Translations under genes and position numbers: made by a program
In this document: positions 24,190-35,980 of the stretch, one piece after another
Layout of the letters: the number at the start of each line of letters is the position of its first letter
Position numbering within the stretch: position 1 is the first letter of the stretch
The notes under the pieces: generated by a model
Databases searched by the model: none
Told to the model about the DNA's origin: nothing
What the model saw: only the letters and a program-made list of their open reading frames with translations
Source of the DNA: Anisodus tanguticus
Lineage: Eukaryota; Streptophyta; Magnoliopsida; Solanales; Solanaceae
Assembly: GCA_034509755.1 (NCBI GenBank)
Contig: CM067541.1
Location: 6,746,001 to 6,810,000 of the forward strand
Direction of reading: 5' to 3'
Length of the DNA: 64,000 nucleotides

Positions 24190-24435
24190 TATCAAAAACT
24201 ACTTGCGAATTTTTAGTATTTCTTATGAAAAAATCCCTAGGTAATTTACGTGCGGAATAAAAATCCCCAAGTAAGTTACATGGGTAATGTTAAATCCGCA
24301 GGTAATAAATATCCACAAGCATTTTTTCAACGGATTTTTATTGGCGGGAAAATCCGCAGGAAACTTCTGTACCTGTGAATTTTGGTTCACAATTCCTAAG
24401 AAAATTCCCATGTAATTCGAGTTTTTCTAATAGTG
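24190..24435. mobile_element. CACTA-like transposon end
   Basis: The right border reads TTTTTCTAATAGTG, the complement of CACTATTAGAAAAA, typical of CACTA (En/Spm) termini. Inside it, short subterminal words recur in both orientations: AAATCCGCAGG, AAATCCCTAGGTAA, AAATCCCCAAGTAA, TTACATGGG. Such arrays are the transposase-binding region of CACTA elements. The matching left end was not found, so this is probably a remnant or a deleted element. Confidence 0.6.
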
Positions 24436-24661
24436 AGTGTAACATAAATTGGGACAGAGAAAGTACAACAGACTTTGCGTTTGCACCAATAGAGACAAAG
24501 AGCTCGCCATTATGACAAGATTCATGAATGGAGCTAGAAGTGCATGTTAAATTTAAAACTCAATTATTATCTCTTAAAATTGTCTTTTTAAAATTCAACC
24601 CGTTAAGCTAACTCCATCTCTAACGAATTTCATAAAAAGGTGAAAGGCATGAGATATTTCA

Positions 24662-25110
24662 ACAGAGATAATGGTCAAAAACACGCCCGAACTATCACTT
24701 TTTCAGGAGTTTTACACGCCAACTGTCAGCTATTCCGGTTTCCTATCTGAATTATCATCATCTATGAATTAAAGTATTTCCTCTGTCCCAAAAAGATTCT
24801 CCTATTTTCCTTATTAGTTTTTCCTAAAAAGATTGACACCTTTCTATATGTAGTAATAATTTAAATTTATGAGATGATTTACATCCACACAAATATCAAA
24901 GCTTGTTTTGGACCACACATTTCAAAAGTCTTCCTTTATTTTTTAAACTCTATCCAAATCAAACTAAGACAATATTTTTGGAACGGAGGAAGTAATAGTT
25001 TAGGTAGAATAAGAGAACAATTGATAGTTGGTCTAGTCGGCTTTCATGTGTAGTGTAGTGTAGTGATAGTTTAGCTAGGAAAAAAGAACAACTGATAATT
25101 GGTGTGTGAA
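24662..25110. mobile_element. Unclassified short repeat with a nested Stowaway MITE
   Basis: A 220-bp Stowaway-like element at 24775-24994 has ends TATTTCCTCTGTCCCAAAAA and GGAACGGAGGAAGTA with TA borders. It sits in a wider repeat whose left part reads AATGGTCAAAAACACGCCCG and whose right part has GATAGTTTAGCTAGG and GATAATTGGT words. The outer repeat resembles non-coding elements frequent in Solanaceae, but its borders are uncertain. Confidence 0.55.
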
Positions 25111-26990
25111 ACTTGTTGGAACCAAATCACTTTAACATGAAATTCTTCATCTTTTCCCAAGAACTATCTTGTCAAATCATCGAGAATGTAAAACTAGATA
25201 CGGAAACGTACCTGAATCTATAACAATATTTGTGTTCTTCAATCTCACGGTTTTGGTCTTCCAAATCTAGACATGAGTCGTTATCTCTTTCGTGATGAGA
25301 TGTCAGTAAAGAAAACACTACGTCTAATTTGAGGACCATATCTTTTTATAACTAAATATAATTATATAATTCTATTCACATAAAAGTAATAATTCAACTA
25401 TGTTTTTGACCATTAACTCATTTTAATATGAAAAAATCGCTAACATCATGAAGCACAATGAGTCTTATTTTAATGTTTCATAACATATCATGATTACGAT
25501 GCCAATAAGTACCGTAAAATATTTTAGAGGAAGATCCAGTTTTTCTGCTGAAGGCACAGCGGAACCGATTCTCGGCGCAAAGCACTCCCCCAATATTACT
25601 CGATTCGCTCATTCCTTGTCACACGTGATTAGCACTAAACTTTTCAAGTTGTTAAAATTCTAATTGTTTTGATTAGGAGTGTCAAAAGAGCGGGGTTGAG
25701 TAGATTTTGGGTGGATTAAAATATGTTAATAAATGGGCAGTTCATTAGTAGGCTCAAAAGTTATTTGAGCTGAGATGTAATGGATCAAAATGAGCTAACA
25801 ATGAGCTATAGCTGAATATATCTAATTCTTACTAAGTTTTAATTCTTCATTTCTTTTCTTATGAATTAATTAAAGAGAATCTAATAAAAAAAAAATTAAC
25901 ATGTCAAAAAGAAATCTGAAATATTTTGACAAGATTTCTCATAGGTAAATTTAGATTATATCAACTAAACTTTTGATGGGCTGAATTGGATGTGTCAAAA
26001 TGAGTTGAGTTAAAAAAGAGACGAGTTATTAACCGTCCAAACTTGAGTGAGTTTGGGGGGGGGGGGGTGTCATATTTTCATGGGATAATTTTATCACCCT
26101 TATTTGTATGTATTGATCTAAGTTATATACATTAAAAATGCAAATTTTTTAGTGTCGATGTAATTTACTCTCTTCGTCTTAATTTACGTGGAAGTATTTG
26201 AGTGAGCACGAAGTTTAAGAAAGATGATTCTTTTTTAAAATTTTATGGTCTAAAACAAGTCATAGACATTTGTTTGATTATAAGTCATCTCATTAAGCGT
26301 AAAATAAAAATATTAAAGTTTGAATAGTTTTTTAGTCAAAACATATGTTATTTTTCTTTGGACATACTAAAAGCGAAAATGTGTTACATAAATTATGATG
26401 AAATAAATAATTATTACATACTAACAATAATTGCGTCATAATTTCAATTAAGTCGAGGGTCGATGATATGAATTCTCACTGCCCTTGAGAAAGTTCAATT
26501 TAAATTTCACCATGGCTTTGGGGCTAACCCTAGCCATGCATGGAGTGTTGAATTCGTTTTGAACCACAACTCCAAGCATATATACATGATATGTTTGGAA
26601 CTTTATATAAGTGTGCAAATTAAATGACACATCACATATTTTTAGTAGAAAAACTAAAATATCATCAACTAACTAAAGAAAGCCTACCTTCCATAAATCA
26701 TAACAGAACCCACTCCACAAGAACTCCGAACTTCTAGCGAAAATCTCGCTACTCAAAAGCATAGGGATGTATACAGTTAATCACTATAAAAGTAAAAAAA
26801 AGTGTTAGAACAAACGAATATGTAATTTATTTTCTTTTTAGTCCGTACATTAAAATAGAGTGACCATTTCTAAATTTGGAGAAAAAAAATTAATTTAAAT
26901 TTTTTCATTTTCCTTATATAAAAAGCTTTTATAGCCACACAAAGGTTATGCTACATATAAGATAGAGACGAACTCATAATTTGAGAGTGA
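25111..26990. other. Intergenic region, repeat-rich, no gene
   Basis: AT-rich. A 13-base G run sits at 26055-26067. Around 25.68-26.05 kb the words TGTCAAAAGAGCGGG and TGAGTTGAGTTAAAAAAG suggest a decayed hAT-like short element. Around 26.16-26.43 kb half of a MITE begins CTCTTCGTCTTAATTTACGT. Nothing coding. Confidence 0.4.
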
Positions 26991-26995
26991 TGAAA

Positions 26996-27903
26996 ACAAC
27001 AAACAACAACATACCCAGTGAAATCCCAAAATGTGTGTCTGAGAAGGTAGAGTGTACTCAGATCTTACCTCTACCTTGGTAGGTAGAGCGGCTGTTTTCG
27101 AGAGATCATCGGCTCAAGACAAAACACACGCCTAAGCAAAGTAAGACAAATAAAGCGAGTAAGTCATGATAGCGAATTCTGAAAGATAAAAAGAAGCAAT
27201 AAATAATGCAAGTAAATAAGACAAATAAAATACACATAGCATCATAAATCAAACGACAAGTGACTATAAGGCAAATACCGTGCCTACTAATATGGTAGGC
27301 TAAGCGAGCCTACACTAATAATATTACAACTACCAGTTTGTAAGCGTAGGCAAGACTACGCTGGCTACCTACTACCCTTCTACCCTAATACGTGTCCTCC
27401 ACAACCCTCTATCTAAGGTCATGTCCTCAGTGAGTTGCACTTGCGTCATGTCCCGTCTAATCACCTCTCACCAATACTTCCTCGGCCTACCTCTACCCCT
27501 CTTGCAATCGTCCATAGCCAACCTCTCACACCTCCGCACTAGGGCATTTGTGTCTCCCCTCTGCACGTGCCCAAACCATCTCAACCTCGCTTCCCGCATC
27601 TTATCCTCCACCGAGGCCACTCCCACTTTGTCTCGGATATCATCATTTCTATTTATATCCCTTCTTGTATGCCCACACATCCATCTTAGCATTCTCATCT
27701 CCACAACTTTCATCTTTTGGGTGTGCAAAGTCTAGACCGGTCAACACTCCGCCCCATACAACATAGTCGGTCTAAAACCACCACCCTATAGAACTTGCCT
27801 TTAAGTTTTGATGGCACCTTTTCATCGCACAAGACTCCAGAAGGGAGCCTACATTTCATCTACCCTGCCCCAATACGATGTGTGATATCGTCATCAATCA
27901 GAG
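26996..27903 (-). mobile_element. 5'-truncated RTE-clade LINE
   Basis: The minus-strand 3' end has the (GTT)n-type tail and the GAGCCGATGATCTCTCG... block. Upstream lies the C-terminal part of an RTE reverse transcriptase: MKVVEMRMLRWMCGHTRRD, then VGVASVEDKMREARLRWFGH and VQRGDTNALVRRCERL. A stop after RPRKYW (27468) breaks the frame. Similar words flank it (GAGAGTGATGAAAAC at about 26983, AGAGTAGTGAAAAC at about 27900), a plausible imperfect target duplication. Same family as 39.5-40.6 kb. Confidence 0.88.
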
Positions 27904-28689
27904 TAGTGAAAACATTGCTAAAAAATTTAAGATATTGCTAGAGTTAGGAATCAAACTCGAGTTATCTAATACAAGCAACACTTAAGCGGCAAACTCGACC
28001 AATGCCTCCAATCAGCTAGCTAGCATTTGTGATTCTGGGTTCTTCAAGGTATACACACACCCCACACACACCAAAAGTGTTTCCGTAAAAAGACATTTCT
28101 TCAGCTTCTAAAAAATAGAGTTTGCTCCTACTTAAAAACATTTATGATTTTTCGTATAAGTTTGGTCAACACCTGAACTCTCTATAATATAAACACTATG
28201 AAAAATAAGTATTTTTCAAAACATGGTATAAGTCTTAATTTTTTTTACACAATATAAAGGTCCCTATCTTTTATCCCTTGAGACATAACATAATTTGAAT
28301 GTAATGAATGCAACAATAAGACCTGATGCATAGGTCTGTAAGGATCTTATCATGAAATAAGAAATATGTAAGGGATTTTATGTTCGATCCAAGCTATAAG
28401 TGATACTATGCATATAAGATTTAACCATGCCAAATACCAGTACGTTAGCTATTCACCAGTCCTGAACTGTAGCTCAAGAAAACGCCATAACGCCTCACCT
28501 CGACTGCGGCTAAGTATGAGCAAATGTACGGACATCTTTAAGAATAGCTTACCCAAGTATTACCATGACTCACAGTGCTATGCATTGCCTTAGAACTTGA
28601 ATCTGAAATCTAAAACCTTACATCTTTAAATCATATTCTCAGAGCATTCTTAGACAGTATAGGCTATTAGCCTATCATATGAATAATTA
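27904..28689. other. Intergenic region
   Basis: AT-rich, non-coding. No recognisable repeat or gene between the LINE and the pararetrovirus copy. Confidence 0.4.
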
Positions 28690-28840
28690 ATACAGAAAAA
28701 TAAAGGGGAAGGGAGGTATACCGAAACGAAGCCAAGAACACGAAAGTTGAGCCAATTCCAATCTTATTACTGAAATGAGAATTTACAAAGCTCGATTTTC
28801 TTTTTTTTTCTGATGCCTATACAAATGAATGAGAGTTCCC

Positions 28841-28847
28841 TTTTATA
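28841..28847 (-). promoter_or_regulatory. TATA box in the pararetrovirus intergenic region
   Basis: The minus strand reads GTCTATAAAAGGG downstream of the last viral gene, the place of the full-length-transcript promoter in caulimovirids. The expected start would be about 30 bp lower, near 28810. Whether it is active cannot be told. Confidence 0.5.
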
Positions 28848-29130
28848 GACGAAGGCGGACTTCAACTAAGATTACAATTTACAGAATTAACAGTAAACGA
28901 ATCTAAATTATTACAACAAAACAAAACTACTTTGCGGAAAGTAAATATCTTTACATAAAGTAAGATAAGATTCCCGACATAGGTCGCTTTCTTATCTTTG
29001 AAAAAGAAAAAGTGAAAGAAGATAAAACAAACGACTTTTGATAAAGTAAGATAAAACTTTTAATATAGTTAATAGTGGCCGAATGTGACCTCCACTTTCT
29101 TTTGTTGATAGGACATGGGTTCCTTTTGCT

Positions 29131-30504
29131 TTATTCTTTCATTTTTTCCTTGCCGCGTGGAGACTTATCTTCCTGTCGGGCCTTGGCTTTTTCTTTGACT
29201 GCTTCAATTAAGCCATCGAACAAATCTGTTGTTGATGGGTGATAAGAATAGTCTTCTTCTCCATGTGAATCTTGGAATAGTCCGTCGTCCTGAGCTTCTC
29301 TCATTGAAGCAGTTGATGTTTCCGAATAAGGACTTTCATCAATCTTTTTAGCAAAGTTTTTAACAAAGTTTGCCTTAATTTTATCAAGATAGGCAGTCAT
29401 TAATTCTTTCTCCGAAGCATGAGGATTTTTCAATTTAATGGCTTTCTCTAATTTAGAGAAGATGGAGTCATCGTCCTTTGATTCAGTCTTGATACGGTGA
29501 ATACTTCTAAGACTTTTTAATAAGGGAGTAATTTCTCCCTCAAGTTCCCATCCATAAGTTCGGGTCGGGTCTTCCGGATCTTTGTCTAGTAATTTAGACC
29601 AGAATTTACAGAGAAATTTTCTCTTAAGACATAATATGCCTTGCTGGTTTCTCTCTGCTTCGGGAATCCACTTCCAGATCCATGGGGTTCCGGTCTGCAA
29701 AAAGAACATTAGTGATGCCGAACCTTTGACATAGTCAGAAGGGTTTTCTGGCGTGACACATGGTGTCAAGTGAATCCAATCCTTATAATAATCCATATAA
29801 GGGGCTGGCAGGATCTGAATTTCAGGTCCGATGATATTCCACCAAGGGAAGATCCAGCCTGGTAATAACAATCCATTTTGACTATTCTTAAAAATGTCTG
29901 GATTTAATTTAATCCACCATGTATGACCATGTTTTTTGTTTTCATAATAAAAAATATAAGTGAAGGCATCAATATAATCATAGTAATTGAAAGCCAACCG
30001 AATATCGGTTCTTGGAATTATGAATTCCTTGGATCGGAATGGGCTGATTCCCCATTCATAAGGAGATATAATCTTCTTCAAATAGATCTTAGAATAACTT
30101 TTTTCCACTCCAGGTTTATGCTCTGGATAGGATGTAATGTCAGCTGTGCTTGTAGCTGTGAGGATATATTCATAGTACATCCTGTTTTTCCCTTCCTGAA
30201 AAGGGTGGTAGAAATTTTCTACGTATCGATTCATAAGAATCCAAGGGTCATTCAGATAATTTTTATCTTCATGAGTAAGCAGGAGAATAGTCTCCTCATG
30301 AGGGCGAACCAAATATTGGTTTCTGTCCTCTTCTTGCTGTAACAGCTTTTGGGCGTATGAGCCCTGCTGGCTAGAGGAAGCTTGTTCCACTAGCTTGACC
30401 TTAGGAATAGTCCTTGGGTCATTTCTGCCTCGACCTCGGCCACGATCTCCGCGACCTCTTCCCCTGCTCCTAGTAGAAGTGGGAGGTGTCCATTGTGGAC
30501 GCAT
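29131..30504 (-). CDS. Viral last gene, transactivator/inclusion-body position, 457 aa
   Basis: An uninterrupted 457-codon frame begins 2 nt after the polyprotein stop. It opens with an Arg/Gly-rich stretch (RGRGRGDRGRGRGR, about residues 14-27), typical of nucleic-acid binding. The middle is rich in Trp, Tyr and Pro, and the C-terminus is charged (KEKAKARQEDKSPRGKEK). By position it corresponds to the transactivator/viroplasmin gene of caulimovirids, which helps translate the later genes of the polycistronic RNA; I assign this by place, not by a decisive motif. This is the longest intact gene of the viral copy; expression is unknown. Confidence 0.7.
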   Translation of the reverse strand: MRPQWTPPTSTRSRGRGRGDRGRGRGRNDPRTIPKVKLVEQASSSQQGSYAQKLLQQEEDRNQYLVRPHEETILLLTHEDKNYLNDPWILMNRYVENFYHPFQEGKNRMYYEYILTATSTADITSYPEHKPGVEKSYSKIYLKKIISPYEWGISPFRSKEFIIPRTDIRLAFNYYDYIDAFTYIFYYENKKHGHTWWIKLNPDIFKNSQNGLLLPGWIFPWWNIIGPEIQILPAPYMDYYKDWIHLTPCVTPENPSDYVKGSASLMFFLQTGTPWIWKWIPEAERNQQGILCLKRKFLCKFWSKLLDKDPEDPTRTYGWELEGEITPLLKSLRSIHRIKTESKDDDSIFSKLEKAIKLKNPHASEKELMTAYLDKIKANFVKNFAKKIDESPYSETSTASMREAQDDGLFQDSHGEEDYSYHPSTTDLFDGLIEAVKEKAKARQEDKSPRGKEKMKE

Positions 30505-30506
30505 AC

Positions 30507-33500
30507 CTAATCCTGCAAAAATTCACGAGTAAGGAAGTCAGGCAGTGAATTATCTTCACCTTTTAAATATTAAATTTCAAAGTCGAATTGGGCTAAATGT
30601 GCCTGCCATCGAGCAAACATTTGCTTGGATACATCATGTTTAAAATCTTTTTGAAACATGAATTTGGCTGCATTGCAGTCCGTTCTAATGAGAAACTTAG
30701 AATTATAAAGATCATCCTGGAATTTCAGGACACATTTAACTATAGCAAGAATTTCTTTGGCTACAGTAGCATAGTTCTTTTGACTATTAGTCCACTTGCC
30801 AGAATAATATCTGACTAGATAACTCTGTTTCATCTGGGGATTAATCTGTTTTAGAATTCCACCATAACCAATATCAGAAACATCAGTTTCAATAATTTTT
30901 CCCCAATTTGGGTTAGCAAGCATTAGACATGGCAAAGCTTGAACATTCTTCTTAATCTTTCTGACTGCTTCAGTATGAACATTGGTCCAGGGACTGACAG
31001 ATTACTTCAGTCTGTCATATAAAACAGTTGCGTCAGTAGACAAATTCTTGTAATAGGGAGCAATATAATTAAGGCTACCTAGAAATCGCTGGAGCTGAGT
31101 TTTGTCAAGAAGTTCATCAGGAAATTTAGAAGCAAACTCGATATTCCTGTGAATCGGGATAATATTTCCCTTTTCAATGTTATGACCAAGGAATCTTATC
31201 TTAATCTGGAAAATACTCATTTTTGGTTTGGAAATAACTAAACCATTAGAAGTAATAATCTTCTTAAAAATATCAAGATGCTTAATGTGCTCTTGAATAG
31301 TTTTTGAATAAATCAAAATATCATCTATGTAGACAATGATAAACCCACTATAAGGGGTAAAGATGTCATTCATGACATGCTGGAATTCTGACGGGGCATT
31401 CTTTAAGCCAAAAGGCATGACATTCCACTCATAATGACCGAATGGGACTGTGAAAGCCGTCTTGTACCTGTCAGGTTCATTAAACTGTATCTGCCAAAAA
31501 CCTGATTTCAAATCAAATTTGGAGAAGATGTTAGATTGATACAATCTGTCCAATAAATCCTTTTTATTGGGTATGGGATATCTGATCCATTTCAAAACCT
31601 TATTCAAGGGTTTATAATTAATAACCAGTCGGGGAACTCCTCGCTCCTGCTCTGAATGTTTATTAACATAAAACGCTGTGCAACTCCATGGAGAGTTCGA
31701 AGGTCTGATAAGTTTTTTCTCTATCAGAGAAGCAATTTCTTTTTTTGCAAATTTCCATATAATTCCATATTCATCTGGCAAGGTCTGGCCTTGGTAGGAA
31801 TGTCCTGTTCTTTGAATCCCTCCTCATAAGGGAGTTTGACGATATGCTTTTTCCTGTTCCAAAAAGCTGTAGGTAAATCGTCACAAATAGAAATAGCAAG
31901 ATCATTCTGTATACCCTTGATCTTATCCTGTAATTTAGGATTAGTTAGCTGGTTTTCAATATTGTAAACCATAAGCTCTTGTTGCAGATAGTCCAGATGC
32001 TGTTGTTTATTCTGCACAAGATTAACAAAGCTGATAGTTTTATAAGAATCAACCCAAGGAAAAGTAATCTGCTTCCCTTCATACGTTCCTGAAAAACCTT
32101 TCTCAGTAACATTGTTAAGAGGCATTAATCCATTAATAAACGGTATGCCTAAGATAATATCATTAGTAAGATTTTTTGTAAAGTAAAGGAATGTTCTATG
32201 CAAACCTTATTATGACAAATATATGCGCATGACAACTTGTAGGAGACGCCGAAATTATTTCCGTCTGCTCCAGATACTTTCCGATTGGTCTTGGTAAAGT
32301 ATTTCGTAGGAATCAGTCCTTCTCTTATGCAATTAATATCTGCTCCAGAATCAATCAGAGTAGGAACATCTCTGAAGATGGCTCCACCTTTGATTAACAA
32401 AGTTATGTGGGTAACCTATCTTTGGCGTGTAATTACGCTGACATCTCCTGTAGGTTCTTCATTATCATAAGAAGTTCCTGGTTCATCGATAATAGAAGTG
32501 TGTAAAAGCTTTTCCAAACTTTCTGGTTCCTTCTCTTCATAAGAGATTTGTTCTAACAGGGCAATTCTGTTTTCAAGTCCACCATAATTTTTGTGGAGAT
32601 GGGTTATTTCGATCTTTAGATCATGGATCTCATCTTTCAATTGCTGAGTTATCAGGGTGTTGCCACCACTTCTTCTTTTCTGCAAATCAGTCAATATCTT
32701 TGAGAAATTATACGGAGGATCAATACGAGATTTGATCTTTCGGGGAGTCCTGTCCCTTTCTTGAGCTTTGAGCAAAGCTTCAAGAATTTTTGCCTTCTGG
32801 GTGTCTTCCGGAATATCCTTTAGAAGATCATTAATTTCTTCTCCATTGATGACGCTTACACTGAAGTTGGAGAACTGTGCTTGGAGTTTATGAAACTCGT
32901 CCTCAGTATCTTCCTCCTTTCCCTTCTGGCAACCCTTTGAGGTGCAGATACATGAGTCACTATCCTCAGAGGAGGATGAATAGGGATCCTCTGAATCCGT
33001 GGTAATGGATCTATCTGATTCATCGGAATCATCGGAGGGGACCATAATTTTCATCAAGGCATCTTTGATATTATCATCTATTTTTAGTGCCTTAATCTTG
33101 TCGGCCTTTTTCTTTTTACATCGATTGGCGTAATGGCCCACTTCTCCACACGCATAGCATGTAGTGGTCTTAGTAGTCCTTTTCTTTGGGACATAGCCCT
33201 TCTTTTGATTTTTGGCCCTTTGCTTTGCAACTTTTCTTTTATATGGGGCCGCTTTGTACTTTTTGTAGTACTCATTTTTATGTGGTTTGACCACGTGTTT
33301 CCTCTTCTTCCCTATTTTTTGGGCAGGGGTAGGTTCGTCCATGGAGAACTGCTGACAGAATTCTCCTAACTGGGTTTTTTCAGTGAGTCTCTGTTTTTTC
33401 AGCTATCGTTGCAATTTAATGTTATTGCATAAGGCTAGGCCTTCTTCCATGCATTTGCTAATAAGCATGCCATGGGAAAACATATCCCAAGGGATCTGGG

Positions 33501-34194
33501 AATCTGAGGAATCAATCCTTAGAGTTCTCTTAACTCTTTCTGCGAAAAGCGGAAGGAGTCCCTCAATGAATCTGGCCTTCCAAAAGCGATCACTCGCTTC
33601 GGGGAGATTATAAACCCTGCTAAGGAAAACATCCTTATACCACCTAAACGAGGTTAGGGTAGGACATCTGTGATTTTGGAGAAGTGTCCTTGTATTGTCG
33701 TAATTAGTCGAATAATTCCCTGTAAAATGATCTAGAATGGTTAGAATGAGGGTGTAAACTGAATTAGGGACTTGAACATTACCCTCATGTTTTATAGAAT
33801 TTGTAATCTGGATATTTTGTTCTGGCGAGAGATAATTGTCCCACCATGCTTTGAGATGACCTGTAAATCCAACACAGATCATTTTTGTTATGCTTACCTC
33901 TGTTTGGTTATTACCCTTTGCAACTGCAGCATACATGAGCATTTTGTGGCAGGTTCTGAAGATCTGGGTCTCAGCTCCACCGTCAATATTCCACTCAATG
34001 ATCTCGGTGCCTGTATAGGCGGCAGGATCATTCTTCCATGTTCCTTCTTCGATCAGGACATCCATGGGAGTAGGCCTTGGATAGTAATAATTTTTCGAGG
34101 CATTTCTGGGAGTCCAATTACTCCCTCTTTTTACCGCAACAATTTGACCGCTACTGCTGGCTCCTGTGTCGCAGGTATTGACCATTCCAATCAT
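30507..34194 (-). pseudogene. Viral coat protein-protease-reverse transcriptase-RNase H polyprotein, broken
   Basis: Coat protein core lies at 34194-33403 (FTGHLKAWWDNYL, FIEGLLPLFAERVKRTL). Its C-terminal part at 33342-32416 has a basic run, the zinc knuckle CYACGEVGHYANRC and an acidic Ser-rich tail. Protease has LIDSGAD near 32350. Reverse transcriptase (31781-31002) has FSKFDLKSGFWQI and the catalytic YIDD. RNase H (30935-30570) starts ETDVSDIGYGG. Breaks: in-frame stops at 33403-33405, 32416-32418, 31002-31004 and 30570-30572, plus frameshifts within 32149-32203 and 31724-31781. The start ATG overlaps the previous gene's stop as ATGA, a caulimovirid-style coupling. It cannot make a full polyprotein as it stands. 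Confidence 0.92.
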
Positions 34195-34929
34195 TGATCT
34201 GGATGTTGAGGTTTTATAGGTGAGATTTTCATCTTCTCACTTAATTGAGATATCAGATTTTCGATATCTTTTGCTAAAGGACTTGTCTGGCTTTTTGCCA
34301 GGGTTATTCCTTCCATGGATGCAGGGGGCTGGACATTAGCATTGGTTTCCAACTGCCTTGGAACTTTTCTTGCTTTTTCCTCTGCAATTAATTTTGTCCT
34401 TTGCTCCTCAATAAGGGAGCTGAGCCTGTCGACCTTATTATGTAATAAAGTCATTTGTTCTCCCAGGACTTTAAGACACACATTAGTGTTGTTACCCTGT
34501 CTGTAGAGATTGTTCCAGTGATCGGCATTGAGAGCACCCTGTAACATCTTAAGATAGGGCTGGGCCTGTAAATCATGGTTACTGCTATCCTTTTTTAATG
34601 AAAAGGGCTCATCAGGCGGATAAAGACTCTTAAGAACCTTCTTTGAGTCTAAATGCCACTGCCTTTCTATAACATTGATATTAGGCAAAGCATAGTCTTC
34701 AACAAACCAATTAGCAAAATATTTAAAATCTTGTTTGGCCTGGAGATCACCATAAAATTGCTCTGTTATCTCCTCCTGCTCTTCTTTTGTAAAAAAAGGT
34801 TTGAAACCAATTACGGAAAAGCGAGTAATCAGAACTGTTGAAATTATTTCTAATTAATTTGCGTAAGTCAGAATCAGGAGCGTAATTCAGACCGCAGTAA
34901 TAAGGATCATCAGGATAATTAACCTTCAT
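34191..34929 (-). pseudogene. Viral second gene, small coiled-coil protein, frameshifted
   Basis: The ATG (34929-34927) lies inside the movement-protein stop region, overlapping it by 11 nt. The first part reads MKVNYPDDPYYCGLNYAPDS; a frame change occurs at a homopolymer run near 34790; the remainder continues to the TGA at 34191-34193. The C-terminal half contains a heptad-like helix (VLGEQMTLLHNKVDRLSSLI) and a Lys/Pro end. In position and character it resembles the virion-associated proteins of caulimovirids, but I do not recognise a specific family motif. Confidence 0.7.
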
Positions 34930-35980
34930 GGAAATAATCAGTATAATCCGAATTATTATTTTCTGCCGGAATTTCAGCAGGAATATGGTTTTCAACCTTT
35001 ATTTTGTCAACTTTTTCCTCCCGAGAAATTTCTGAGGGGGTGGCGACTCTGTAAAGGTCTTCATCTACTTGAGACGTTGAGGCTCTAGCAGCAAATGTAC
35101 CAGCGATATCATCCAAAGGAGATATGTAATAATGGGATGACAAAGATCTACCTAATCTAGGTGTCTTTGTAAACTGAAGGCGAATACTGCCGTCAGTAGT
35201 TTGGACCACATGAGCGATCTGGGAATCTATCCTGGGGTGAACCGGGATAGCTTTCTCTATTAGCCAATCTTCGGGATAATTAATTTCATCCCAACTTATA
35301 GGTCTTCTAGTAGTAATTTTAGACCTTTTGGCTAAGTTAGTCTCTATCAAGACAGTTTGCCTATTTCGCTTGTCATCCATGTTCTTACAATTAGGATTCA
35401 TGGTATCTAAAACACGGAAATAAACACGATAACAGATACTCATAACTTCTGTTTCAGGCATGTAATTATACCCATTAGCTTTCACATATAAAGTTAAAGC
35501 ATGCAGTATATTAGGATCAGACAAGGATAAAGTAAGATTGAGTCTGACATTAAAATATACCGGGCCATAGGCTAAGCTTGACTGCATAGCATTCATAAGA
35601 GATTGCTTCCAGTTTAAGTTTCTGGCATCTCTTAGAACAGTCATAAAGCTTTCTGGCAAACCTTCTAAGGTTAAAGGTTTAAAAGCAATTTGCACTAAAC
35701 CAATATGCAGAAATTTGTAATGCATTTTTTGATATCTATTAATATCGGAGTCAGAAAATAACTGAATAGTTTTTTCTTGGTTATCCATTTGGATCGATTC
35801 TTCTATCGTCTTAATAATATGACGATTTCGAAGGTTTTCAAAAATACCGAAATTATAAATTTCTTTTGTGGCAACAAATTGAATAGTCCATTTGTTTAAA
35901 GCATCAAGCTGTGTCGGAAGTTCATATTCTTCCGTCCTAGCATTTTTAACACTATGCTTGTAATTTCTGAAAATACTCAT
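34919..35980 (-). CDS. Viral movement protein (30K superfamily), 353 aa
   Basis: The uninterrupted frame carries the caulimovirid movement-protein core, for example GLVQIAFKPLTLEGLPESF at about residues 93-111, then ALTLYVKANGYNYMPETEVM and MSICYRVYFRVLDT. These proteins form tubules through plasmodesmata for cell-to-cell spread. The start at 35980 is the first ATG with a normal N-terminus. It is the first gene of the polycistronic set, directly upstream of the coiled-coil gene. Unlike the polyprotein it shows no stop; expression from an integrated copy is unknown. Confidence 0.85.
   Translation of the reverse strand: MSIFRNYKHSVKNARTEEYELPTQLDALNKWTIQFVATKEIYNFGIFENLRNRHIIKTIEESIQMDNQEKTIQLFSDSDINRYQKMHYKFLHIGLVQIAFKPLTLEGLPESFMTVLRDARNLNWKQSLMNAMQSSLAYGPVYFNVRLNLTLSLSDPNILHALTLYVKANGYNYMPETEVMSICYRVYFRVLDTMNPNCKNMDDKRNRQTVLIETNLAKRSKITTRRPISWDEINYPEDWLIEKAIPVHPRIDSQIAHVVQTTDGSIRLQFTKTPRLGRSLSSHYYISPLDDIAGTFAARASTSQVDEDLYRVATPSEISREEKVDKIKVENHIPAEIPAENNNSDYTDYFHEG

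Noticed and set aside
26055..26067. G run as a quadruplex or assembly gap
   Set aside because: A single homopolymer without further G tracts nearby; it may be length-uncertain but gives no support for a structure.
29923..30342. 139-codon plus-strand frame
   Set aside because: Opposite-strand shadow of the viral last gene; no domain.
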